Shown here: piece after piece, positions 28,730-38,388 of the stretch
Layout: each line of letters begins with the position of its first letter
Numbering within the stretch: position 1 is the stretch's first letter
NCBI RefSeq assembly: GCF_000012385.1
Contig: NC_007940.1
Span: forward strand, 124,001 to 188,000
Source: Rickettsia bellii RML369-C
Lineage (GTDB): Bacteria; Pseudomonadota; Alphaproteobacteria; Rickettsiales; Rickettsiaceae
Length of the DNA: 64,000 nucleotides
Reading direction: 5' to 3'
Made by a program: the position numbers and the translations under genes
Notes under the pieces: model-generated
Database searches by the model: none
Told to the model about the DNA's origin: nothing
What the model saw: only the letters and a program-made list of their open reading frames with translations

Positions 28730-31700
28730 CTAAGAAAGCATATTATATATATCTTTCATATAATCATGCTTCAACCAAATCTCAGCATTACCAATAATAT
28801 AGAGATTATTTTTTGCTCTACTAATACCGACGTTTAAAACGTTAGGCTTTTTAGTCATAACATTTCTAGTGCCTGTATCTTGAGGACGTTGAGCCCCTAG
28901 CATCATAATAACCGTATCGTTTTCTTTGCCCTGAAAAGCATGTATCGTGCCGATATTGTTAGTATAAAAATCTTGTAATTTTTTAGGTATTTTTTGATTT
29001 TTACTTAATGCTAAGAATTTATCCTTGATACTTTTTTGTATATAAAGACTAAAGCTTTTATACATCGTTATTATATAAATCTGATTTAATAACTCAGCTG
29101 AATCTGGATGTTTTAAAATAGGTTCGAGAATCTCAAGCAATGCATTAAATTCTGCTTCTGATTCATGTTTAGATTTTTTAATATTGTTATCAACAACATT
29201 GATCCATCTTGATGTTTTTAAAATTTTTCTAATTACTAATTCTGGCGGTGCTACTGCATAAATCATTTTATTGTCATAAGCAATTTTGTTAAATATATCA
29301 AACATTGGGTTTTGACATCTTCTATGGACTAACAACGGAAAGCCGACTGTACTTTTGCTATATTTAGTTTGATATAAGGAATTACGATCTGCTAAATGTT
29401 GCACGGAAACTTTATGCGGTGACCAATCTGTAGATAAAATATTAAACTTTTTACATAATGCTTCAGTTAAATCTTGTTTAAGTATAGAAACCGGTTCTGT
29501 TTGCATCGGATCGCCTACTATTATAACATTCTTAGACTTAAAAATAGCACTAGCTGCATATTGTGGAGGTATTTGCCCTGCTTCATCAACAAGTAACCAA
29601 GAAATTTCATTATGTCCAACACTGTCAAACATTCTATCAAATGAATGGAAAGTTGTTGAGACAAGCGGTATAACCGTAAAGAAATTTTGCCAAGCAATTT
29701 TATTCATTTCAGTATCACCCGCTATGGAAGAATTCATTACTATATCAAAAAAATACTTCAAGCTATGCCAAAAACTATCAGCATTAGCATGTATAAATAT
29801 TTCATGTAACTTAACTGCCTGAATAAATAATTTTGATTTTAATTTTTCAAATTCAATATTAAAGCAAGGTTGAGTTTTATGTAAATCACTTAATTTTTTA
29901 TCCCAAAATGAATCATTTTCAAAAGCCTCAACATCAAAATTTCTATTTTTTAAGAATCTATGCGGTTCTAATAAAAGCTCGCCTATGTCCATCAATCTTT
30001 TAAGATCATTTACGATTGATTTTTCATAATTTAACTGATCTTCGTGTCTTTGTAATAATTCTTTATGTGTACGATATGTTCTTGTTTTGAATAATTTATG
30101 AAGAGATTTGAAATAACCTAGATCGTAATCGTCAATTTTTCTTTTATTGAGTTCTATCTGATTTTTTGTATTGGTTAAAATCGATTCTAAATATTTTTTT
30201 GTATGCTCATTATCTTCATAAATATCATGTTTTTTCAATATGCTGTGTCTTTCCTTATTAAGATCAATAACCGACTCAATATATTTATAAGTTTGATCAA
30301 TTTCCTTATGTAAGGTTAAAAATTCAGTACAAGCTTTGTTCCATTCATCTTTAATTCCTGCACTATAATATTCAGGTTTATAATGTTCAGGAGCTTTATC
30401 TTCACATTTATTATTAACAAGTAAATTTAAATATTGAAGCATTGCGTGATGAACTTCTCTCTTATCATCTTTATTTTGCTGATTTTTCTTATATTTCCAA
30501 AACTTATTTGTAAATTTTGCTTTATTTTTATTATTACCTAAAGCTGCTGCAAAAGTACCCCAGCTTAGATTTTTATCTTTGTTAGGTACAAGTTGTTTAA
30601 AATAACTCAAATCTTTGTGGTATAGAGTATCTATTTTGCTATACAACGATATTTCTTTAGATATATTTTCAACGGCATTATTGTTTGATGAAGCTACAAC
30701 CATACCGTAATTTTGTAACTCCGGCTTTAAAGCTTTTATATAATGCGTAAAAACTTTGGATGACGGAGGATTTGGATAGTTTTTTTTATCTTTACCAAAG
30801 CCGTCTGTAGGACACGCTAAATCAGTTAGTTTTAAAGCTCTTTCAACGTAAAGATTTGCAATAATATCAAACATTAAAGTTGTTTTTCCTGTTCCTGGCG
30901 GACCATTAACAGCAAAAAGATTTTCTGAAGAATTAAGTAACATTGTATTAACCGCTGCTGCTTGTAAAGTAGCTGGTGAATTTTGCGGTGATGATGGCCA
31001 ACGAGAAAATGACATTTTATTTGGAGAAAGTAAATCTTTTAAAACATCTATATTTTCTAGCACATCTATAGAATCTGGTTTATTTTCTTTTCCTAAATAT
31101 TTAGAAATTGCTGATCCGTTAGAAATATTTTTGATATTATATCTAACAAAGCTAAGAGGTTTTAGAAAAAAACTATTAAATATTTCTAAAGATGGCACTT
31201 TAGAGAAATTAGCATTTTTATTCTTTGAAATATCCTTAAAGTTTTGTTTATCCTCTTTTTCTTCATCTATTTCTTCAATTGATACAACTCTTCTAACGCA
31301 AATTTCAGAATGACTAACTAAATATTTTTGATCAATTGCAAATTCTTCAACTAAGAAATTAATAATATTTTTGATGCTTTCTAAGTTTAACTTTCTTTCT
31401 CCTAAAGGTGTAATTTCTGCAAAATTCAATGCCTCGTTTATTAAGTTATTATCTACATCATTAAAGTTAATTAGTTTTTTAAAATCTTCTTCGCAAAAAT
31501 CATGTCTTGTAATTTCTCCTAATGCGTAAGCTGCTGTGGAAATAACCATTGTATTTGGCATATAGATCATATTTTCATCTGTTGTTAGTGCGGCAATAGG
31601 AGTGAGAGCTAAATTATTTTGGTTGATGTGATCTTGTAAAACTTCTTCGTTTATTTGTGATAACTTATTTATCTTTTTTAAAATAGCTACTTCTGCTTCT

Positions 31701-32002
31701 GACCATTTTAAATACCCTAAATAAATATTCCAATAAACTTCAACTTTACTTTTAGTTAAATCTATCTTCAGCTCACTTTTGTCAAAATTTTCAAAAGGAG
31801 CATCCTTTAATAAATAGAGGGCTTCATGATCTTTTAGTTTATGATAAAATTTTTCTCGTTTATCTTGTCCTTCTTTATATTCCTCTATTGCTTCAAAATA
31901 TTTAGTTAAAGTATCATTTTTAAAGGGAGTTAGTACTTCAATAATCTTCCATACATCCAGAACATTTTTAACTTGCTCGTCCGATTGATTATACATAGAC
32001 AA
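28730..32002 (-). CDS. Superfamily 1 (UPF1/DNA2-like) helicase, 1090 residues
   Basis: Motif I GPPGTGKTTLMFDI (about residue 367), motif II VDEAGQIPPQYA (about 802), motif III VGDPMQTEPV, a GTIHAFQGKENDTV motif V region and motif VI VGISRAKNNLYIIG (about 1057). Between motifs I and II is a 350-residue charged, partly coiled-coil insertion (for example NKERHSILKKHDIYEDNEH). The N-terminal 330 residues match no family I recognise. Roles in RNA/DNA remodelling or phage defence are both known for such helicases. A 212-residue unknown gene is divergent and VapBC follows. Accessory character is inferred. Confidence 0.85.
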   Translation of the reverse strand: MSMYNQSDEQVKNVLDVWKIIEVLTPFKNDTLTKYFEAIEEYKEGQDKREKFYHKLKDHEALYLLKDAPFENFDKSELKIDLTKSKVEVYWNIYLGYLKWSEAEVAILKKINKLSQINEEVLQDHINQNNLALTPIAALTTDENMIYMPNTMVISTAAYALGEITRHDFCEEDFKKLINFNDVDNNLINEALNFAEITPLGERKLNLESIKNIINFLVEEFAIDQKYLVSHSEICVRRVVSIEEIDEEKEDKQNFKDISKNKNANFSKVPSLEIFNSFFLKPLSFVRYNIKNISNGSAISKYLGKENKPDSIDVLENIDVLKDLLSPNKMSFSRWPSSPQNSPATLQAAAVNTMLLNSSENLFAVNGPPGTGKTTLMFDIIANLYVERALKLTDLACPTDGFGKDKKNYPNPPSSKVFTHYIKALKPELQNYGMVVASSNNNAVENISKEISLYSKIDTLYHKDLSYFKQLVPNKDKNLSWGTFAAALGNNKNKAKFTNKFWKYKKNQQNKDDKREVHHAMLQYLNLLVNNKCEDKAPEHYKPEYYSAGIKDEWNKACTEFLTLHKEIDQTYKYIESVIDLNKERHSILKKHDIYEDNEHTKKYLESILTNTKNQIELNKRKIDDYDLGYFKSLHKLFKTRTYRTHKELLQRHEDQLNYEKSIVNDLKRLMDIGELLLEPHRFLKNRNFDVEAFENDSFWDKKLSDLHKTQPCFNIEFEKLKSKLFIQAVKLHEIFIHANADSFWHSLKYFFDIVMNSSIAGDTEMNKIAWQNFFTVIPLVSTTFHSFDRMFDSVGHNEISWLLVDEAGQIPPQYAASAIFKSKNVIIVGDPMQTEPVSILKQDLTEALCKKFNILSTDWSPHKVSVQHLADRNSLYQTKYSKSTVGFPLLVHRRCQNPMFDIFNKIAYDNKMIYAVAPPELVIRKILKTSRWINVVDNNIKKSKHESEAEFNALLEILEPILKHPDSAELLNQIYIITMYKSFSLYIQKSIKDKFLALSKNQKIPKKLQDFYTNNIGTIHAFQGKENDTVIMMLGAQRPQDTGTRNVMTKKPNVLNVGISRAKNNLYIIGNAEIWLKHDYMKDIYNMLS

Positions 32003-32207
32003 AATTTTATACTTAAAATAGAAAATATCCTAAGTATGAAAAGTTAGGTTGTAAACAACTTTTTTATATTGCTATTTATAGTTCTAAAATTTGTGTATAA
32101 TTCACACGCTTATCACTAAACTCTTAATAATTCTCAATAAATCTTTTTGTATTTTTCATAGATTCATTCAATATATTTCTTTTAATTTATTTAAAGGAGC
32201 AAATGTA

Positions 32208-32846
32208 ATGGATAATAATAAAGAAGTCATTAAATATATAGCCTCTAGTGTCTGGTCTTCTTGGAATCCTATAAACTGGTCACCAACCATGCAATTAGCT
32301 GCCGTAAGTTATATATTTTCTTGTTTAATTGATGATACTACTGCATATCTGATCAAGGATACGCAGGGGATGGGTAATAGTCAAAATTTTACTTTTCATA
32401 GCACAAAATATCCTGCTTCTCGTTATGTAGAGCTTGCTAAGGAAATACCTGTATGCTTAAAAAGATTAAAAATATTTCATAAATTTGATCCTGAATATGT
32501 ACCGGATCAATCACTAACTTCTCATAAATTCATCGATAACTTTTCTAATTTATTAGAGCATTTTAAGCTAACTTCTATTAAAGATTCTACTGATTCTGAT
32601 CCTAACTATCTTATAGCGTGGAGCTGGGCAAAAAATTTAGGAAATATTTTTGAGCATTTTGGTCAGAAGTTAAAGCGTGCTTGTGATAAAGTAGAAACAG
32701 CGGAAAATTATTGGGAGAATTACGAACCGGAAGCATTTTCTAATTTTTCTGTATTTCATGAATCTATAAATATAATGACACACTGCGAGGATGCATTATT
32801 AGGTTGTAGAGATATTATATCAGACATATATCACGACACACTATAG
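32208..32846 (+). CDS. Hypothetical protein, 212 residues, divergent from the helicase
   Basis: Not recognised. The start is set at ATG 32208 because AAAGGAG lies nine bases upstream; an upstream in-frame codon at 32091 would add an unlikely hydrophobic leader. Predicted mostly helical, with many Trp residues near the N-terminus (SSVWSSWNPINWSP) and conserved-looking charged positions; the C-terminal half (SWAKNLGNIFEHFGQKLKRACDKVETAENYWENYE) could be an alpha-helical bundle. No signal peptide. It shares a 205-bp promoter region with the helicase and is followed by the convergent vapC. A functional link with the helicase is only suggested by position. Confidence 0.7.
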   Translation: MDNNKEVIKYIASSVWSSWNPINWSPTMQLAAVSYIFSCLIDDTTAYLIKDTQGMGNSQNFTFHSTKYPASRYVELAKEIPVCLKRLKIFHKFDPEYVPDQSLTSHKFIDNFSNLLEHFKLTSIKDSTDSDPNYLIAWSWAKNLGNIFEHFGQKLKRACDKVETAENYWENYEPEAFSNFSVFHESINIMTHCEDALLGCRDIISDIYHDTL

Positions 32847-32864
32847 TCATTATTACCTATTTAA

Positions 32865-33251
32865 TTATCGTGCCATAATAAACTGAACATCTAATTCTAG
32901 TTTTTTCCAAATCTTATCGCAAGTAAGAATAGGATAATTTTTAAATATAGCAAGTGCAATACATGCTCTATCTCCAAGTGATAGACCATGAGCTTTAGTT
33001 TTATGAATAATGCTTGCACTAATTAGAGCTTGATCATGACAAAAATCTATAATTTTTATATCCGATAATTTAATAACAATCTCAGCATCATCTTTTTGCA
33101 AGCCTTGCACTTCTATGCAATACTTATAAACTTCAGCAATATTTACACTTGAAATCACCGCATCTTTCATATGCTTTTTAATAAACAAATAACCTTCTTC
33201 TTTAGCAAATAAAGCAATTAATGCTGATGCATCAAATATTATTTTCGACAT
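32865..33251 (-). CDS. vapC: VapC-type PIN-domain toxin
   Basis: PIN-domain endoribonuclease of a type II toxin-antitoxin pair. The acidic residues are at expected places: IFDASALIALF (Asp7), VNIAEVYKY (Glu), LSLGDRACIALA (Asp) and ILTCDKIW (Asp). 128 residues is typical. Its start overlaps the vapB stop by one base (ATG within TAATG), giving translational coupling. In known systems the toxin cleaves tRNA or rRNA. All catalytic residues are retained, so it may be active. Confidence 0.92.
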   Translation of the reverse strand: MSKIIFDASALIALFAKEEGYLFIKKHMKDAVISSVNIAEVYKYCIEVQGLQKDDAEIVIKLSDIKIIDFCHDQALISASIIHKTKAHGLSLGDRACIALAIFKNYPILTCDKIWKKLELDVQFIMAR

Positions 33252-33547
33252 TATTTTTTACTTCTTGCTTCTTCTATGAAATATTCTTGACGTTTATTAG
33301 CGATAAAATCATCTACTATGGATGATTTTTTATTGTGCTGATTTTTCATAAAGATTTTATGTATTTCGTCAATCACGTTATCAACATTTATGATTTTAAC
33401 TTCATTATCTTGAATTTCTATAGTTATTTTCTCACCAGGGTGCATATTAAACCTTTCTCTAATTGATACAGGTATAAGCACTCTGCCATGCTGATCCATG
33501 CTAGTTAATACTCTTTCCACATTTTTTCTTTTATGATTATTATACAT
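33251..33547 (-). CDS. vapB: VapB-type antitoxin (AbrB/MazE fold)
   Basis: Antitoxin with an N-terminal swapped-hairpin AbrB domain (VLTSMDQHGRVLIPVSIRERFNMHPGEKITIEIQDNEVKI, residues 13-55) that should bind its own promoter, and a basic, disordered C-terminal tail (DDFIANKRQEYFIEEARSKK) that would wrap the PIN toxin. 98 residues. Directly precedes vapC with a one-base overlap. Autoregulation is expected from the family; the operator should lie in the short gap to the thiolase gene (33548-33597), which is AT-rich. Confidence 0.9.
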   Translation of the reverse strand: MYNNHKRKNVERVLTSMDQHGRVLIPVSIRERFNMHPGEKITIEIQDNEVKIINVDNVIDEIHKIFMKNQHNKKSSIVDDFIANKRQEYFIEEARSKK

Positions 33548-33597
33548 AATTGCTATTTATTATAATATGGCATTTCTTATCAAATGACAAGTTATAT

Positions 33598-34780
33598 TTA
33601 AATCGTTTCAACGCACATAGCCATACCCATACCGCCACCGATACATAGTGTTACCAAGCCTTTTTTAGCTTTATTTCTTCTTAATCCATGTATTAAAGTA
33701 ACAAGAACACGTCCGCCGCTAGCACCGATCGGATGTCCGATTGCTATTGCTCCGCCATTCACATTAACCTTATTCATATCCCATTTCATTTCACGATTAA
33801 CATAAATACTTTGAGAGGCAAAAGCCTCATTTACTTCAATAAGATCTAGATCGTTAATGCTCCAACCGGCTTTGCTTAGAGCTTTTTGAGAGGCAGGAAC
33901 GGGAGCAGTCCCCATAATACTTGGATCAACACCGGCAGAAGCGTAAGAAACAATACGAGCAAGAGGAGTTAGATTATGCTTTTTTAGAGCCTCTTCAGAC
34001 ACTACCATAAGGCACGCAGCACCATCATTAATTGATGAAGCATTACCGGCAGTAACAGTGCCATTTTTATCGAATGCAGGGCGTAATTTACCCAAAATCT
34101 CAAGGCTAGTATCAGGTCTAACTGTTTCATCATGATCAAATAAGCTAGTAGTTTTCTTGATTGTTACTTCAACCGGCAAAATCTCATCTTTAAATATTCC
34201 GGCTTTCTGGGCTTTTGCAGCTTTTTGATGTGAGCTTAAGGCAAATTCATCTTGTTGCTCTCTAGTAATATTAAATTGCTTTGAGATATTTTCAGCAGTA
34301 ATACCCATAAATACTCCTGAGAATACATCAGTTAATCCATCATATTGCATTAGATCAACCATTTTGATATCACCGAATTTAGCTCCTGCTCTTATATAGC
34401 TGCCATGCATACCGAGTGACATATTTTCCTGCCCACCTGCTATAACAATATCGTTATCACCGGTCATAATTGAGGCTGCTGCAAGTGCTACAGTTTTAAG
34501 ACCTGAACCGCAAACCTTATTAATTGTATAGCCTGGCACTTCTTTAGGAATACCTGCATGAATTAGAGTTTGTCTTGCCGGATTCTGTCCACTACCGCCC
34601 GTGATCACCTGCCCGAGTATCACCTCATTTACTAAAGCCGGATCGATTTTACTATTCTGTAGAATATCTTTTATTAAGTGCGTCGCAATCATTGGTGCGG
34701 GAGTAAGTAGTACTAAGACTACCCATAAAAGAACCGAAAGCCGTTCTTTTTGCATGAGTGATGTAAACCGGTTTTATCAT
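33598..34780 (-). pseudogene. phaA: Acetyl-CoA acetyltransferase (thiolase) with N-terminal frameshift
   Basis: Condenses two acetyl-CoA to acetoacetyl-CoA. The main frame holds NKVCGSGLKTVALAA (nucleophilic Cys), GQENMSLG, NEAFASQ, GGAIAIGHPIGASGGRV (His) and CIGGGMGMA (Cys). The family N-terminus is in another frame: ATG at 34780 with AAGGAG 9 bases upstream reads MIKPVYITHAKRTAFGSFMGSLSTT, then the frame changes near 34700-34715 into APMIATHLIKDILQ. The continuous ORF (to 34755) starts with the meaningless MQKERLSVLLWVV. One extra base in the TACTACTTAC tract explains it. Whether residual protein is made is unknown. Confidence 0.85.
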
Positions 34781-34800
34781 GATATATACTCCTTAAAATA

Positions 34801-34960
34801 ATATTTGTTCCATTCCTGTCATCCCGTGGCGGCATTGTTGCGTGGATCAGTTTTTCCGTCATTGCCACGCTCATTTCATTCGCTCGCAATGACGATTTGG
34901 TATCCACGCAACAATGCCCTTTGTGCTGGATTCCCGCCTACGCGGGAATGACATATACGC
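34801..34960. repeat. Mosaic repeat region with half a C-type element
   Basis: Contains GTCATCCCGTGGCGGCATTG, CTCGCAATGACGATTTGG and a CTGGATTCCCGCCTACGCGG hairpin (34926-34953). No gene is visible. Confidence 0.6.
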
Positions 34961-34971
34961 CATGCAACAAC

Positions 34972-35983
34972 CTACCGTGTAATCGGGAATGACAGCGATT
35001 TAAATAACTCTGTCAGCTTATTGTTTATTAAATAACTAATATGTCCGCCTGGTACTTCTATAAGAGTAGAGTTTTTAAACAATTTTTGCAAAGATAAAAT
35101 AGAAGATTCAGGCACTATTTGGTCATTTTTTGCAGCTACGATATATACAGGGCAGTTAATTACGCTTGGGTCAATTACTGTGCCGTCTATTTTCCATTTC
35201 AAATTCATAAACATATTTTCGCCTAATATATTCTGCATAATCTGATTATAAGTGCTACTTGGTATATCGTGACCGGACATTAGCCAGTTCTCAATTCTGA
35301 AAGCTAATTCTTGCTCTTTTTCGGAGGTTAAGGAAAAAAATTTATCCAGCTTAACCTGAAAATAATCAGGAAATAGCAGAAAGAATAAAATTTGTATATG
35401 GATTTTAGGAATTAAGGGCAAATTTTCTACATAAGCATCTAGCTTTAAATATTGATGCAACATTTTTACATAAAAGAAGTGAGAAAAATCCCAAGGGCAG
35501 GTTAGTAAAGTTAAAGTTTTTATAGATTTAGATGCGATTATATTTGCAGCTATTGCAAGATTGCCACCGATACAATGCCCTATCAAATTAATATTATTCA
35601 CATTTAAATCATTTACTACTTTAACTATTTTATGTACATAATCATCTAATAAATAGTTTGACTCTTTAACCTCTAACCAATCTATTAAATAAACTTCGCC
35701 TTGCTCTCTTAAATTCTCTATAAAGCTTTTATTGCGGCTTAAGAAAAATATTTCTGGTGAATTGAAAATGGAAGGGATGATTAGAAATGTTTTTGGCATC
35801 ATGTTTTCTTCAGTGTCATCCCGTGGACAAGCCACGGGATGACACAGGATAATACACCACCCTATAATATTTCGTTTCTGCTACTATTTCTCCCAGCTCT
35901 AAATATTTATTACCTAAATTATGATTTTTTGTATAACTATTATATAGGTCAAAATATTTCTGATATTTATCGTTATTCTGCAT
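34972..35983 (-). pseudogene. PhaC-like poly(3-hydroxyalkanoate) synthase, split by a small palindrome
   Basis: The main ORF (from ATG 35802, MMPKTFLIIPSIFNSPEI) is an alpha/beta hydrolase with the PhaC-type lipase box GHCIGG, where Cys replaces the usual Ser, plus Asp in VAAKNDQIVP and His in PGGHISYL. The upstream codons of that ORF (MACPRDDTEEN) come from a repeat. The true N-terminus survives at 35983: MQNNDKYQKYFDLYNSYTKN...AETKYYRVVYYP, after which the reading runs into a 33-bp perfect hairpin repeat (35813-35845) and stops. The two parts are in different frames. Together with the damaged thiolase next to it this looks like a dying PHA pathway. Confidence 0.75.
35813..35845. repeat. 33-bp perfect hairpin repeat inside the PhaC-like gene
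   Basis: GTGTCATCCCGTGG and its exact complement around the loop ACAAG. Same sequence as the tips of the B/C-type repeats. It introduces a TGA and a frame change into the gene. Confidence 0.8.
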
Positions 35984-36159
35984 CCTAACTTTCTTATATT
36001 ATATTAATCTTTCTTGACATTGGACCAAAAATATTGTATAAACTTTCGCATCTTCAGAATGTAACAAAACAGTATATAGCCTCTAAATTTTTTAGAGAAA
36101 ATATCTTTTCATAAAATCTCGAAGTGCTTAAGTTTTTTTTTTGTCCCTAGGGCTTTATA

Positions 36160-37662
36160 ATGCTAAGTACCTCATCATCGCGACCGTTTAAAAGCAAATT
36201 TAGAGCCGCTTTTTGGCCTATTTATAACTACGAACTCGGAAAATTTATTCCGATGAGTGCCTTAATGTTTTGCATTTTATTTAATCAAAATATTTTACGA
36301 ATATTAAAAGATAGTATTTTAATTTCTGAAATCAGTGCAGAGATAGCTGGTTTTGCTAAAGTTTATTGTGTTACACCTGCAGCTGCTTTATTTGTAATTA
36401 TTTATGCTAAAATGATTAATCATCTTACTTTTGAGAAGATTTTTTATTATTTAACTGCATTTTTTATCGGCTTTTTTGTTTTATTTGCTTTTGTTATCTA
36501 TCCTAATATTCATATTTTTCATGTGCATCCGGACTATTTAGCTGATTGGATGGAACGCTACCCGCATTTTAAATGGTATATATCATTAATAGGCAATTGG
36601 GGTTATATAGTATATTACAGCCTTGCCGAGCTTTGGCCTAATATTTTTTATGTATTATTATTTTGGCAATTCGCCAATGAGCTTACTACTACTGAAGAAG
36701 CTAAAAGATTCTATACGCTTTTTTCGTTATTCGGTAATTCATCTTTAATATTGGTCGGCTTCTTAATGATGAATTTATCATCTAAAGAGACTATTGTGAA
36801 GCACTTTATAAATATTTCTGACAGCAAAATCACTTTAGTACAAATATCAACTATTTTGGTTACAATCGTTGCAGTTATTTGTTGTCTACTAATTCGTTTT
36901 ATTAGCAGGAATGTTTTTACTAATCCTTTATTTTATGCCAAGGCAAAAAGTGGACGATCAACTTCCGAGCGTATGGGGATCATTAAGAGCTTTAAATATA
37001 TTGTAAAATCTAAATATTTATGGCTACTTTTAATCTGCTCCGCAGCATTTGGTTTTGCTATTAATTTAGTTGAAGCCGTATGGAAAGCAAAAATTAAGGA
37101 GCTATATCCAACTGTTAATACTTATGCTGAATTTAACAGCCTGTATATACTTTGGACCGGCGTTGCTATTATGGTTATGACTATTATCGGTAATAATGTT
37201 ATGCGTATGCATAACTGGTTTGTTGCTGCTGTAATCTCACCTGTGATAATAATGGTTACTGGAGTTCTGTTCTTTGTCCTTATTGTATTTGATCAAAAAA
37301 TCCTCTCATTATTTGATGGGGCAATTTTAATGTCACCTCTTGCACTCGCCGTATCTATCGGCGGAATCCAGAATATTTTAGCCAAAGGAACAAAATATTC
37401 TATATGGGATACTTCAAGAGAAATGCTATATATTCCCCTCGATCAAGAGTTAAAAACAAAAGGTAAAGCTGCTGTTGACGTGATAAGTGCAAAAGTTGGT
37501 AAATCATCAAGTGGGCTTGTACAATCTATTATATTTACCATAATCCCAACTGCAACTTTTACCTCTATTTCACCTGTTCTAATGGTGGTGTTTACTTTCG
37601 TATGTCTTGCTTGGATTTATGCGGTAAGAAAAATATATTTTGAATATCAAAAAATCGCGTAG
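36160..37662 (+). CDS. tlcE: Tlc-family nucleotide transporter, Tlc5-like
   Basis: Twelve-helix plastid/rickettsia-type nucleotide transporter that exchanges or imports host nucleotides across the inner membrane. 500 residues; conserved stretches include RILKDSILISEI, LAELWPNIFYVLLFWQFANE, EAVWKAKIKELYPT, GIQNILAKGTKYSIWDTSREMLYIPLD and KGKAAVDVISAKVGKS. The start MLSTSSSRPFKSKFRAAFWP and overall sequence match what I recall of Tlc5, reported to carry guanine nucleotides, better than the ATP/ADP exchanger Tlc1; the paralogue assignment is less certain than the family. Monocistronic, with an A-type palindrome directly after the stop. Confidence 0.9.
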   Translation: MLSTSSSRPFKSKFRAAFWPIYNYELGKFIPMSALMFCILFNQNILRILKDSILISEISAEIAGFAKVYCVTPAAALFVIIYAKMINHLTFEKIFYYLTAFFIGFFVLFAFVIYPNIHIFHVHPDYLADWMERYPHFKWYISLIGNWGYIVYYSLAELWPNIFYVLLFWQFANELTTTEEAKRFYTLFSLFGNSSLILVGFLMMNLSSKETIVKHFINISDSKITLVQISTILVTIVAVICCLLIRFISRNVFTNPLFYAKAKSGRSTSERMGIIKSFKYIVKSKYLWLLLICSAAFGFAINLVEAVWKAKIKELYPTVNTYAEFNSLYILWTGVAIMVMTIIGNNVMRMHNWFVAAVISPVIIMVTGVLFFVLIVFDQKILSLFDGAILMSPLALAVSIGGIQNILAKGTKYSIWDTSREMLYIPLDQELKTKGKAAVDVISAKVGKSSSGLVQSIIFTIIPTATFTSISPVLMVVFTFVCLAWIYAVRKIYFEYQKIA

Positions 37663-37790
37663 ACACAGATAGAACTTGAAAAATTGGCATCGTCGTTTTA
37701 TAAGAGCTGCGGTACTCACATATTAAGTATATGCTCCGTTCCTTGCCTTATAAACCGATTACTCTTTTCCAAGTTAATCTTCGTCTACTA
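37663..37790. repeat. A-type palindromic element directly after the tlc stop
   Basis: AACTTGAAAAATTGGCATCG at the left and TTTTCCAAGTTAATCTTCGT at the right. It abuts the TAG of the transporter gene. A second, half-length A copy follows at 37800-37895 and a fragment of B type at 37925-37980. Confidence 0.75.
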
Positions 37791-37799
37791 ACTCTTTAT

Positions 37800-37895
37800 T
37801 ACTTCTTGCTTTTGATCCTCACGTATTAAGTATACGCAGCTAGTCAAAAGCTCCGAGGTATCTCTCCCTTTTTCAAATTAAACTTTGTATGTCGA
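37800..37895. repeat. Half-length A-type palindromic element
   Basis: Only the right half of the A family, with the CACGTATTAAGTATACG centre and TTTTTCAAATTAAACTTTG arm. The rest of the gap to 38188 has repeat debris (37925-38040) and AT-rich sequence with no gene that I can support. Confidence 0.6.
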
Positions 37896-38187
37896 TGAAC
37901 TTCAAAAATTGGTGTCGTCTTCTTTGTCATCCCGTGTGCTTGTAGCGGGATCCAGTTAAAAATGCTATGCATTTTACTGGATTGCTTCGTCAATTACTTT
38001 GTAATTTCCTTAGCTCAGACGGAAAAATCGATCCCTGCAACAAGACAGTTTTGATTTTCTACAATTGTTTATCTAAATTGCAGTTAAAAGCTTACAAAAT
38101 CAGATTGACTTATTTAAAGTTTTGCCTAGAATCATTTTGGAGCAGTGAATAGCTGTTCTGGGGTTTAGAAGCCTTTTGAAAATGTGG

Positions 38188-38348
38188 TGAGTATCTACCA
38201 TTAACGATACTATCCTCAACTATGGTTGGGGTGGCAATAGCATATGTCCAGGGTTTAAGGTGCATACCTTAAACCTAAAAGCTATTGCAAACTGTCATTT
38301 TCGGTTTCTTCTAACTCCCCAACCACCATAAAATATTTTGTGGTGGTT
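38188..38348 (+). ncRNA. Candidate structured RNA of unknown class
   Basis: Several exact helices in about 160 bases: AGTATC/GATACT (38190-38195 with 38206-38211), GGTTGGGG/CCCCAACC (38224-38231 with 38317-38324), GCAATAGC/GCTATTGC (38234-38241 with 38281-38288), GGTTTAAGGT/ACCTTAAACC with loop GCAT (38252-38275), and AACCACCA/TGGTGGTT (38321-38328 with 38341-38348). The last helix competes with the second for CCAACC-side bases, suggesting two alternative folds. It ends 40 bases before a small ORF. The GC-richness is unlike its surroundings. I do not recognise it as 6S, tmRNA, RNase P or SRP RNA. Confidence 0.5.
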
Positions 38349-38388
38349 AATACTTGAATAATTTAAGTTTAAAGGATATTAAACCGTT

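Noticed and set aside
38188..38348. Assignment of the structured RNA as 6S RNA, tmRNA or SRP RNA
   Set aside because: None of their conserved sequence blocks is recognisable; kept as unassigned.
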